DNA of 64,000 bases, taken from assembly GCA_025174535.1 (NCBI GenBank), contig JALBUN010000006.1:1364001-1428000 (forward strand), given 5' to 3'. Positions within the stretch are counted from its first letter, which is position 1. Each line of letters begins with the position of its first letter. The notes below the pieces were generated by a model that was given only the letters and a program-made list of their open reading frames with translations, ran no database searches and was not told the DNA's origin. The position numbers were made by a program, and so were the translations under genes. Shown one piece after another: positions 11,434 through 20,590 of the stretch. Origin of the DNA: Cantharellus purpuraceus (lineage: Eukaryota > Basidiomycota > Agaricomycetes > Cantharellales > Hydnaceae).

Positions 11434-12846
11434 AAGGTGCTTGATCAAAAGATAGCTTTTGGGTACCTCATATACATGCAAAGTATGCACCGGCATCTGC
11501 TGATTAGAGAAACCAAACTCTCCGAGGCGCTTCTGAATCCAGACTTGACGTAGGCTGCTCACGTTGGAAGCACAGATAAGTCTCTGCTGTACTTTAGTAA
11601 CACTCGGGCCGGTCTTACATAAAGTAAAGACTTTCTTTCCACAGCGTGAATCAAATATTTTTGTTGTTCTCCACCAAAAGATTGGTCACAGCCTGAGAAC
11701 GTTCGTGTCAGCTAATTCTTGCAGGGTCAACGGTTGCGTATACATGTGTGCATGCGATAGATAGCATTCAGCGTACATCGATCAAGCCTTATTGTGAGTA
11801 TGAGACGCTCATGAAACTTGACGAGCGTTGGGCTCGGAAGGAGGGCGGAAGATGAAGATAGAAAATAACTCGACCACATGGAGGACGATATATGTGGTGC
11901 CTTTGTTGTATGTTACCCATTTGTCAATTGAGTTAAGAGAAGAGAATAGCGAACCGTCATCAATTCATTGGCCACATCTCATGGGCACTCTATGAGTTTG
12001 GTAAACCTATTGGATCCTGGAGTTCCGGGAACAGTCGTAGAATCACGACGTCATGGTAGTGGTCTGGATGCTATCGAGAGACATTATCCAAATTTCTCTC
12101 TCGTAGGTACTCATATGCCAGCACTCGGGGCTTTGTAGGCACTCCTGGCACTGGACTCATTGTGCAGACGTGATATCGAGAGGTCCGCTTGAAGACACTG
12201 AACCAGTCACGCGTTTGCAATTTGCCGGTCAGCCGCCTTCGAGTAGATATGGACCGCATCGTCCCTTACAGAGATCTCAAGGTCGACTCAAAACGGTCTC
12301 CACTCTTCTCAGCCAAAGAGCTAATATCCCCTAGGAAGCAGTAAGAGCACTCTGTTCAACTATCTGATATCCACACTAAGTCCCATTCAATTACGGAATG
12401 TTGGAACCACAACGAACACCTATTGAGCGGCCATTTCACAGGGAATGAGCATCTCTTCCTGGCTCAGGAACGCCGCGTGCTAATCTGTGACGATGTATTG
12501 CGATTGTGGAACAAAAGAAAAAACCGCTGTATGTTCTGGTGCGAATATTTGTCTAGAAGGGCTCAAAGCATTGAATGCATTCACGAAAGGGCCATAACTG
12601 TCGTCCCATGCCACTGGAACAAAGAACTTCGTTCCGACATCAGAAGGGCTCAAAGTCACTTGCCCTATTTCGGGGGGTAGGAGGACACGCAGGCTTTGTA
12701 TTCCTCATGGTGTGGCACCTCTCGGGCACCTATACCAAGCCTTTGTCAGAGTATATAAAAGGGGGGGAATTGGCTGACTTTCACCAGATCACTCCCCCCC
12801 TCACCTTTCCTTGTCTGACCTACTCCCAGCACTTTGTGTGTTCATC
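11434..12846. other. Spacer between SNF2 and zinc-finger gene; weak conserved ORF
   Basis: No confidently recognisable gene. On the minus strand about 12071-12259 a frame includes RDWFSVFKRTSRYHVC and PGVPTKPRVLAYEYLRERN; the equivalent frame is retained in the inverted arm (about 54780-54930, +). A minus-strand frame 11380-11562, antisense to the last SNF2 exon, is also partly kept (LSVEG-LLRET). Retention may only reflect recent duplication. 12.3-12.75 kb is probably zinc-finger gene upstream DNA. Confidence 0.4.
12751..12764 (+). promoter_or_regulatory. TATA box of the zinc-finger gene
   Basis: The sequence GTATATAAAAGGGGG lies about 90 bp upstream of the ATG at 12847. The inverted paralogue keeps GTATATAAGAGGGGG at the same distance. 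Strong TATA elements are uncommon in the host genes of this window, suggesting regulated or inducible expression; that is inference. Confidence 0.6.
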
Positions 12847-14728
12847 ATGCCTCAGTTCACTCCCAGCTTTGAAGAGTTTGACGTGCCCTGGGACGCATTG
12901 GACGCGTCTAGCAGCGACATAGACCTTGATCATCTATGGTCCTCATATACCAACCCTCCCGACGGGGCCCCTTCAATACCCATGGCCGGCCTAGATGGCA
13001 GTCGCGTGAGCTCCAGCAACTACAGTTATTCCGAATCACACCAGTTCGATCAATTTGACTTGTCAAGTGAGTCGAGGAACCCATACAATGAGCAGCATTC
13101 TCATCTTTGGTTTACAGCTTTACCACAGCCGCCTGACGTATTGCAAGAGCCGTTGTATTCTCTGGAAGCTACATGCTCATATCCGCAGTGTAGCCAATGT
13201 TTCAAACCAATGTCGGCAAACACAAGAGTACCATTGGAAACCACGGCTCTTGAAAGGTCGCCAAACTCAAACCAACTGCTTGACCAAACCCAGCTCATGG
13301 CTGCGCCCCCTCACCTGCAACTTCCATTGACCATCCCACCGACCACCCCCCCGACTGCCCTGTCGACCATTCCATCTACTATGTCATCGACTATTCCTAC
13401 CTCCGACGCAGGGTTAGGCAGCAGTAGAATACCAATGGAGCCCTACTGGGAGGCAGGGCTCGTATACCCACAGCTTTCCGAGGAGAATTCATACAAGTGA
13501 GCATCATTTCGTGTGTTTACATATACGGTTATGCTGACTTTGTGAATTTCAAGTAATGCTTACCCATCAGACAATAATTTGAATCATATCTCTATACCGC
13601 GTCTATCTGTCGCAGGAGGTGGGATACCTATGGAGCCCTACCGGGAGGCAGGGCTCGCACACCCACAGCTTTCTGAGGAGAATTCGTACAAGTGAGCATC
13701 ATTTTGTGTTTACATATACGGTTATGCTGACTTTGTGAATTCCAAGTTATGCATACCTGTCAGATGACAACTTGCATCACATTTCTCCACCGCCCATACA
13801 TCCCCATCCGTTTGTCGCAGGAGATGTAGCGCCCCACGATCATCAAATAGAAAGTTCCCACCTTAACTATCATGTGCAACGGCCGCTACCTCTAAGTGTT
13901 CATGAACCAATACATTTAGGGGGGCAGATGGTCGTTACAAACCAGGGGCGGAGGGAAACAACAGCCATCTTGGCTGGGGTCCTGAACCAGTGAGTGCATT
14001 GTGTAGCCATGACGCAAGTTTGACCGATTGGATTGTACAGACCATACGGTACAGACCCCAGCAGCGCAAACAACTTTAGTCACGACAGTGACACAGCGTG
14101 GCACACCATAACTGAGCCACGTGCCGGTACAGTTGCTTTAAAGCAGCTGGACAGATCACCCGCCGGCATCACAAAATCCCACCAGACAACCACGACATCG
14201 ACTACCACCCTGTCGCATTATATCCCGCCACCTTCTATCCCGCCGTATTCCACATCGCCACATTCTAGTACGCCGTTAGATATTATTCTAACCGGTGATA
14301 AATGCAGCTATGTAGGCCCTGACGGAAAGGCATGTGAGAGGAATATGGCATCGGTGAGCAACAGGAACGTGGCAAGACACTGGTTCACCTGTCATGCAAT
14401 GAAGGAGCTCCGTCATATTCGTGCCAAAACATTGGCCATGTCTAAAGCAACGATCATTAATTCCACGGCGAGGAAATTGGCTGCGGAGAGATATCTGGGA
14501 ATTTGTCCACTGGAGACTTGTGTGGACAAAGGAAAGCCCGGTGCTGAATTCGCGCGTGAAGACAGCCTTAGCCGTCACATGGCGAACCCCAAGCAACACA
14601 AGGGGTTTGTCATGTCCAGACTCGAAGCGAATAGATGGGCCCACGCTAACATGGAGATATTTAGCATCCCAGACAAGTTTGCCAGTGCATATGAAGAGGC
14701 TGTCTCTAGAATATGGCACGGGTACTGA
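12847..14728 (+). CDS. Two-finger (C2H2-like) putative transcription factor, copy 1
   Basis: Multi-exon gene. Exon 1 (MPQFTPSFEEFDVPWDALD, acidic, Ser-rich) ends at a GTGAGT near 13070. Exon 2 starts in the frame LPQPPDVLQEPLYS and carries CSYPQCSQCF, then a Pro/Thr-rich stretch. Later short exons lead to the C-terminal domain of about 231 residues (14033-14728): a Cys pair CSYVGPDGKAC with a downstream His/Cys, and a second set CPLETCVDKGKPG followed by SLSRHMANPKQH. This resembles two degenerate C2H2 fingers of Agaricomycete-specific regulators. Low-complexity acidic and Pro/Thr regions fit an activation domain, so a nuclear DNA-binding role is inferred, not shown. Stop TGA 14726-14728. One unit of the gene is tandemly duplicated (13430-13815). 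An intact inverted paralogue is at 52239-54149. Confidence 0.75.
13430..13815 (+). repeat. Tandem exon-intron-exon duplication inside the zinc-finger gene
   Basis: Two consecutive copies of about 190 bp. Each encodes IPMEPY-EAGL--PQLSEENSYK, then a GTGAGCATCATTT donor and an intron containing ATATACGGTTATGCTGAC, then an exon piece with SD-NL-HIS and a Ser/Pro-rich tail to GTCGCAGGAG. Both units keep splice signals, so the duplication adds coding exons without breaking the frame. It is also present in the inverted copy, so it pre-dates that duplication. Confidence 0.8.
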
Positions 14729-15090
14729 GATAGAGTATGCGCTACCTGGATGGGAGATTTGACAATGGAGCTCTCGCGTTCTTGATGGGTTTATATGGTC
14801 TGGAAGAACAAGGGGAGCACGGGACAAAGGGGTGTCAGTCACGTGCTGAAATGATAGTCGGTCAATCGATCATATGGTGCGTCGCCGTGAATCAGCACTA
14901 TCACCTTTGAGTTTTTCATAGCGTTAGGCTTGAAGGACGATGGGAATGTTATCTGATACGTAGAAGCCGTTTGTAATTTTGTATTTTTTTTTTGTACTAT
15001 CGGTCTAGGATGCGAGACATTTGTCGCTACCGCCCTTACACAACGTGGGTCTTGCTTGAGTGTGTGGTGAAAAGAGCCGAGGCCATCAGT
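14729..15090. other. 3' flank of zinc-finger gene
   Basis: Non-coding; contains an A/T run and is conserved in the inverted arm (51871-52238). Probably 3' UTR and terminator of the zinc-finger gene. No other feature seen. Confidence 0.4.
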
Positions 15091-15600
15091 AGAGAGTATT
15101 TGTTACCAATAATTACTGGGGCGGCTAATAAATTTTTATAAACTAATAATACAAGCGCTAAGGTCATTAATAACTTTCACAGGTGCTCTGCACGTGACAG
15201 GAACGTGACAGACCTTAATCACTGCACTGAGCAGTTGATCGAGGTCGGATGTGGAAGACTCCTCACGTGGCTTGCGCGAAAGTTTTTGAATGGCAGGGAG
15301 GCTGGCTGTGGTAACCGAAGCGGAGAGAGAGAGGTGAGCCCGGGGAAGGTGTGCTGATTTCATGGGGTCTAAATGAAAAGTTGGGTCAGCCGGGTGACAA
15401 TAATGGGAGGGGGGGTGGTAGAAGGGATAGAGGAGCCATAGAACGGCTCAGGCTGGATGGCAGCCATGTGAGGCGAGATGCAGTGTGTTGTGGGTAGGAG
15501 TGGACGCGTTCTTTACTATCAAGTTCCCATGGTGTACTAGTAACTTTTATTCTGCCCGGCATACGCCGGAGCCAATAATTATTGGTAACAAATACTCTCT
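15091..15600. mobile_element. MITE-like element with 28 bp terminal inverted repeats
   Basis: The left end reads AGAGAGTATTTGTTACCAAT at 15091; the right end is its reverse complement ending at 15600. The match extends about 28 bp with one mismatch. If the outer bases are taken as TA, the element has a TA target duplication, as for Tc1/mariner-type or similar DNA transposons. It is about 510 bp with no credible transposase; the frame at 15136-15363 (-) has no recognisable domain. It sits at the boundary of the inverted duplication: the other arm keeps only AGAGAGTAT here, so insertion or breakpoint use at this site is likely. Confidence 0.75.
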
Positions 15601-15892
15601 AATAAGCTCAACAGAATATATCACCTCACAAGGCGTGAAATGTTTAACAACCTTTTTGCAAGTCCCAGTGACAATTGACATCCCATACTGACTCAGGGGA
15701 TTTGACCAACATTCTTTCCAGCTCACTGGGTCTATCTTGGACAACAGATGTCAGAGAGCACTCTTTGAGGCTTCCTATAAGGTGTATCACCGCTCATTCC
15801 ACTTTGATCACTCATTCCGACATCAAGGTCAAATGCAAAGGGTGCCTCATGTCTTGATTCATCGTTCAACAGACAGGTGGCCATTACATATG

Positions 15893-16175
15893 CAGGGAAA
15901 CAACAGCCATCTTTGCTGGGGTCCTGAACCAGCTAGTGAGTGCATTGTGTAGTCATGTACGCAAGTTTGACCAATTGGATTTTACAGACCATACGGAACA
16001 AACCCCAGCAGCCTATACAACCCTAGTCATGACAGTGACACAGTGTGGCACTCCATAACTGAGCCACGTGCCAGTATGGTTGCTGTAAAGCAGCTGGACA
16101 GATCACCTGCCAGCATCACAAAATCCCACCAGACAACCATGACATCAACTATTACCCTGTTGCATTATATCCCGC
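15893..16175 (+). pseudogene. Third zinc-finger gene copy, 5' fragment, CpG-decayed
   Basis: Matches 13953-14225 of the zinc-finger gene, including the exon end (AILAGVLNQ), intron and start of the next exon. Most differences are CpG in the intact gene changed to TpG or CpA here. It is cut by the 1.42 kb element and resumes for about 70 bp at 17595-17660. The upstream 15601-15892 stretch shows no feature I recognise. Confidence 0.8.
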
Positions 16176-17594
16176 TGACGAGCCAGGACGCATCGAGGAC
16201 GTATATCGAATCACTCTGACAGTCCAACTCCACCAGCATCTTTTCGTATCAACTTTTAAATAGTGCCGCAACTCCCTCTCCACCTCAGTCTCTAATTCTA
16301 GCCATTGATTGTCACTCATGTTTCATCACCATCGATCATTATCAGCCTTCTATTCACACCGATCCTTTCATCATCATTCATATGGCTTCCAATCCTATTC
16401 CTCTCTCCAACATCTCTTCTAATAATACGTCACACTGGTCTCTGGACACAGAGGACTATCAAAAATACGCCGAGCTCCACGGGCATGTTAAGCCACCTCC
16501 ATGTGTCAAAATACTTCCCAAACTCTTTCAACGTCCAAGATCCCCACTATGTCTCTCCTATGCCATTGGCGATCCTATATTCTTTCACGATTCCGTTGAA
16601 CCATATACATTCCTCGGCATTTCGCCTCTATATCATAACATGGATAGAAGAGTCAAATGTGAGGTAGAATTTCAGTCACCATCGCCAACCTATCCTCCCA
16701 CTTCAATCTGACTCAGGTTACATTGTGTCAGGCAAAGGGACCGAATACCCTTGGAATGGGATACCATATGGAGACGTATCACTAAGACAATAAGGAGTAT
16801 TTGTTGTGGATGCTGACTGAAGTCCTCATGTGACTGAGGGTCAATTTACCTTCGGAGCCATAGGGAAGATGGTATTGGTGGACGTTTCTATTGTTCTTTT
16901 ATATGACTTACCCCTGTTTCATCTTTTAATTCATTCATTACTCATCCTTGTTCTATTTTTGGTTCTTTTATTACTCATCACCCCCTATTCTTACAAAGAT
17001 TACCCCTATCTGTCGCTTCATTTCTCTATGATTTCCCCATTAGTAGTTTGACTTCACATGCTTCGTCAGCAGGCTTGATCAGCATTTCTTGCATCATATC
17101 ACATCATTTGCTCCTCATATTGTGTTGTTGTGCCCTGGGGATTTGTATATAAAAGGGTGCTAGTTTTCGCCTTTGGAATCAATCAACAAGTTTTCAGCCC
17201 ATGCTCTAAAGTCAAAGTCCACACTCTAAGTCTACGCTCTACGCTCTACATCACAATCCATCAGCTCTACACTGAGGTAAAGCACCTTGGTTCAACGATC
17301 AGATTTCCCTCCGCCACCGAGAGGTCACTTCTCCTGAAACCAGCTTTCACATACCTCTCAACTGGGTTCTCCATTGTCATCCAGTCACAGAGCACAATCA
17401 GCCATCGGGACCAACCTTTTGCTCCCATCCTCATCCAACCACAGAGCACTATTCCACTTTCCTGTTACTCAGTGCTGCCTCTACCCCTCAACCTGATTGA
17501 TCTTTGGAGTGCTGAACAACTGCGTTACACACCGCCTGTTTGCTAGGACCGTTGCACGCAGGCTTATAGGATTTATTCCTTAAGCGAACCGACA
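16176..17594 (+). mobile_element. 1.42 kb TG...CA element with one small ORF, copy 1
   Basis: Begins TGACGAGCC and ends GAACCGACA; flanked by CCGC on both sides (4-5 bp target duplication) and inserted in the zinc-finger fragment. A second copy is at 45898-47313. It holds a roughly 110-residue ORF (16382-16711), a GTATATAAAAGGG promoter-like TATA near 17148, and from about 16802 a segment starting TGTTGTGGATG that itself reads like an LTR down to the element end. It could be a non-autonomous LTR-type element or the 3' part of a gypsy element. Many CpG positions of the 45.9 kb copy are TpG/CpA here. Confidence 0.65.
16382..16711 (+). CDS. Small element-borne ORF of unknown function
   Basis: About 109 residues, starting MASNPIPLSNIS, with WSLDTEDYQKYAEL, a Pro-rich link and AIGDPIFFHDSVEPYTFLGIS. 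The paralogue at 46104-46466 is longer because its CGA is TGA here at the C-terminus. The ORF between chromodomain and LTR of the gypsy element at 61427-61864 shares the layout (WSVDSRDTARA, RDPLFIGNYDIPYAFQGL). No known domain recognised; an accessory retroelement protein is inferred. Confidence 0.5.
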   Translation: MASNPIPLSNISSNNTSHWSLDTEDYQKYAELHGHVKPPPCVKILPKLFQRPRSPLCLSYAIGDPIFFHDSVEPYTFLGISPLYHNMDRRVKCEVEFQSPSPTYPPTSI

Positions 17595-17660
17595 CCGCTG
17601 CCTTCTATCCCATCATATTCTATCCCGCTGCCTTCTATCCCACCACATTCTAGTACACTG
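17595..17660 (+). pseudogene. Third zinc-finger gene copy, continuation
   Basis: Carries TCTATCCCACCACATTCTAG-like repeats matching 14222-14275, restarting after the TG...CA element. The CTATCCC-type unit is duplicated relative to the intact gene. Homology ends before the zinc-finger domain. Confidence 0.65.
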
Positions 17661-17950
17661 CAAAACTTGGAATTGGAGACTGTTGGTGTTGGGGATGTAT
17701 ATCCTGTTGTTGTGTTGGAGGTGTCCTTTGGGGTCAAGTGACCACTTCAGATTGGAAGGGTCATCCAAGTGTTTAACTGCAACAGGATCAGACTGGAGTG
17801 ATGAGTGGATGTTGGAGTGGAGTTGGTTGATGTCCATAATGGTGACAGCTTGGAGGGTGGGAGTCATGAGAATGGATGCTTGTAGGGATGATGCCAGCTG
17901 CTTGTTAGTGAACACAGGATGAAAGTTGTGTGAATTTACAGTGGCATAGT
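17661..17950 (-). pseudogene. Ty3/gypsy pol fragment (RNase H-integrase linker)
   Basis: A minus-strand frame contains FTNKQLASSLQASIL, VTIMDINQLHSNI, DPSNLKWSLDPKGHL and NNRIYIPNTNSLQFQVL, typical of the segment just before the integrase H2C2 finger in fungal gypsy elements. There is no RT or integrase core here; it is a remnant truncated on both sides. A plus-strand integrase scrap from a related element lies at 25320-25432. Confidence 0.7.
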
Positions 17951-18982
17951 CGCTACTCCCTTCTTTAGGGTAGATGTTGTTTTGGAACCTGCAAAATTAT
18001 GGTGTTAGGGCAAACTCTAAATCACCACAATTTTTGTGAATGAACAGCTGAGAAGAATATCAAATCCTACTGCAGCACAACTCCAGAAACGATTTAACAT
18101 TTGTACTTTGGTTACAATCTCAATGCAGATGATATGCAGGAAGGTAATACATTTCTTAGCAGTAGAGAATGAATAAGACTTCCAGAGTCTAGAGTTCATG
18201 GATGCTTAGGGGTCCAGATATTCCAAAATGAGGGGAATGCACTTAGAGGCTAGAGGAAGTAGGCAGATGAATCTGACCGTCCAACCAGTGGCACTCTGAA
18301 GCAGGTAACAGCAGTGTGTGAAGTAGTCTAGCAACTGCTTCACACAAGTTCAAGATTCTAATGCTCTGCAAAGGCAGTACACACTAGTAACTTAAACAAG
18401 AGCACTAATGGCAGGACTATTGATAGACAATCTCACTCTGTAGATTTGTAGTCATGTGAGGTAGATACTACACTCATGCCTAAAGTAGGATAATCACTAT
18501 TTTGAGTGCAATCAAATACAGCTACACAACTGTAAGTGACCCTTGAACTGGTAAATCAACAGTTATTTAGATATAGAGGATGACACTGTATGTCACTCTA
18601 GTCACACTGATGTGCAAATGATGAGGTAGAAATGGTTATTTATTCAGAGGCAAAATGGCCTCCTTATATACTGTATCTACAGGAGCTGACTAATCCTTCT
18701 ACCTATCAATAGATATGAGTCATGGCAGGAGTCATAGCCTGAGTCATGGTAAGAGTCATAGCATGAGTCACCATTACTCAAATAACTTGGGCAATACTCT
18801 GTTTCCTGGGCTGATCAGCACAGCTATGGGTAGGCATAGCTTCTATTGAACTCTCCACCAAAAATGGAGTCAGGAGGAGCTATGGTTGCGAAGATATTGA
18901 GGATTTACTGGCAGTGGTGACCAGATTGGGTCAGAGATTGAAATGAGTCATGTGATTGAAAATGAGTCAGTAGATCAAGTGA

Positions 18983-18996
18983 CTCTGCTGAATTTG
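18983..18996 (+). repeat. LINE target-site duplication, left copy
   Basis: CTCTGCTGAATTTG, 14 bp, repeated exactly at 25055-25068. It proves target-primed insertion of the LINE into the LTR. Confidence 0.9.
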
Positions 18997-19114
18997 GGAG
19001 CGCTTGTTCCTTACCATCACCTCAACCTGTTTTCCCATGGCCCCGCCAGCTGTACTCATAGCAGACAACCGCAAAAGATAACAGATAGCAGCAGCTCCTA
19101 TATATCTACATCAC

Positions 19115-20590
19115 ATGTCCATGCAACAGCCCACGCAGCTGACACAACCACCGTCACAGCAACCGACACAACCCATGCTGGTAGCACCCACCCTCACACG
19201 CCCCAGAAGGTCCCCATCTCCAGGTAACACCGATCATGGGGACCCAGTGATTTTGCTATCCCAAAGAGGTATCAATGAAGCTAATAAAACTAACATATCA
19301 GCGTTAGCAGCGGCCATGAGATCTTTTGGAGACTTCAAAAAAGCAAATTCATATAACATTGGCAAAGAGGGCGCCATACAGCTTCTGGCAATAGCAAAGC
19401 TATTGGAGGAGGCCGCGAATATGCAAAAAACCACCCAGGACAATCTTGTAACCAAAGATATGCTCCAGTCAGCGGTAACAGATATCAAACTTGCTGTAGC
19501 AGCCAGCCAAATCCTCACACCCACGAACCCTACATATGCATCAGTCACAAGAAACGGAGGTCCCACTCGCCCCACCACCTCAGCAGACCTTCAAGAAAAA
19601 CAAATCTTCGTGTCCCTAAAACACACGAGCCCTGAAGCAACCATCATCAAAACCCCCCCAACAGACCTCACAAACCAGTGTAACAAGATCCTATCAGACT
19701 TCTTCTCGAGGTCTGAGAATGGCAGCATCCCCATGCCCAAACCCATACATGGTGTCACATGCTCATCCAACAACAATTTAACTCTCACCTTTAAGACCAA
19801 GGCAGATGCAATGAGAGCCAGAGCGCATGCGGAAGAATGGTGTAGGTTAATAGACATCAACACCATGACACTGCAACGCACATATGCGGTGGTAGTGCAT
19901 AATACCCCGGCATCCATTTGGGAGGGGATGGGGGACCAGCGACAAGTTGCCAAAGTCATCGAAAGAGAAAATCGTGACACAGCAGCCCTTGACTACGACA
20001 TAGCCAATTTAGCTTGGCTCAACAGTGATGAAGCCAGACAAAAATCCAGAAGAGGCCCGCTCATGATCAGCTTCAAAACTAAACAAAGCGCAAATGTGGC
20101 TATAGAGCAAGGACTAGCGATAAATGGTATACTCTGCAATGTCAGCATATACATACCCAGACCTCCGCAGTGCTTCAGGTGCCAAGACTGGGGGCACCAA
20201 GCGATGGAGTGTTCTGGGGAGAACCGCTGCAGCAGATGCGTGGGACCGCACACTACATCTCAGCACACATGCGAGCACTCAAACCCATGCACACCAGGAA
20301 AGCGTTGCAACATTGAGAAACCCAAATGCGCAAACTGCAACGAAGAACACTATAGTTGGATCAAATCATGCCCAAACGCCAGAGCTGCATTCACAGCCCA
20401 AACACGCAGGGACATCTACAGCTCCGGTCGCTATGAAGCTCACACTCCATACACCTTCTCCACCTTCCAATCGAAACAGTATCAACACGGCCCCACCTCT
20501 ATGCAATCATCGCACTGCGCAAACTCCTCTCCTCAATTGCTGAATGTTAATATAATCCCTGCCACTTCCCCGCCAGCACCCCATGTCTGA
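19115..20590 (+). CDS. LINE ORF1, gag-like zinc-knuckle protein
   Basis: 491 residues, uninterrupted. The N-terminus is Gln/Pro/Thr-rich; a helical region follows (about residues 45-130), then a nucleic-acid-binding fold, then at about residues 350-425 three cysteine sets: CFRCQDWGHQAMEC (CX2CX4HX4C), CSRCVGPHTTSQHTC and CANCNEEHYSWIKSC. The role is RNA binding and chaperoning of the LINE transcript. It overlaps the ORF2 start by 8 bp (ATGTCTGA), suggesting coupled reinitiation. An ATG further upstream in another frame is rejected. It is the only intact LINE frame here. Confidence 0.88.
   Translation: MSMQQPTQLTQPPSQQPTQPMLVAPTLTRPRRSPSPGNTDHGDPVILLSQRGINEANKTNISALAAAMRSFGDFKKANSYNIGKEGAIQLLAIAKLLEEAANMQKTTQDNLVTKDMLQSAVTDIKLAVAASQILTPTNPTYASVTRNGGPTRPTTSADLQEKQIFVSLKHTSPEATIIKTPPTDLTNQCNKILSDFFSRSENGSIPMPKPIHGVTCSSNNNLTLTFKTKADAMRARAHAEEWCRLIDINTMTLQRTYAVVVHNTPASIWEGMGDQRQVAKVIERENRDTAALDYDIANLAWLNSDEARQKSRRGPLMISFKTKQSANVAIEQGLAINGILCNVSIYIPRPPQCFRCQDWGHQAMECSGENRCSRCVGPHTTSQHTCEHSNPCTPGKRCNIEKPKCANCNEEHYSWIKSCPNARAAFTAQTRRDIYSSGRYEAHTPYTFSTFQSKQYQHGPTSMQSSHCANSSPQLLNVNIIPATSPPAPHV

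Larger units (their letters stand above)
10110..15100 (+). repeat. Arm 1 of a large inverted segmental duplication
   Basis: This arm runs from inside the SNF2 gene through the zinc-finger gene to the MITE boundary. It matches the reverse complement of about 51861-56840. Landmarks in both arms: the SNF2 exon with FDPNWS and an intron with [12 protein letters not shown], the terminal SNF2 exons, the 11.5-12.3 kb spacer, and the entire zinc-finger gene. Arm 1 contains the complete SNF2 gene, so it is the probable donor. The outer limit is soft; similarity weakens upstream of 10.05 kb. Confidence 0.9.

Noticed and set aside
15136..15363. 75-codon minus frame in the MITE
   Set aside because: No transposase features, and it lies wholly within a non-coding inverted-terminal element.
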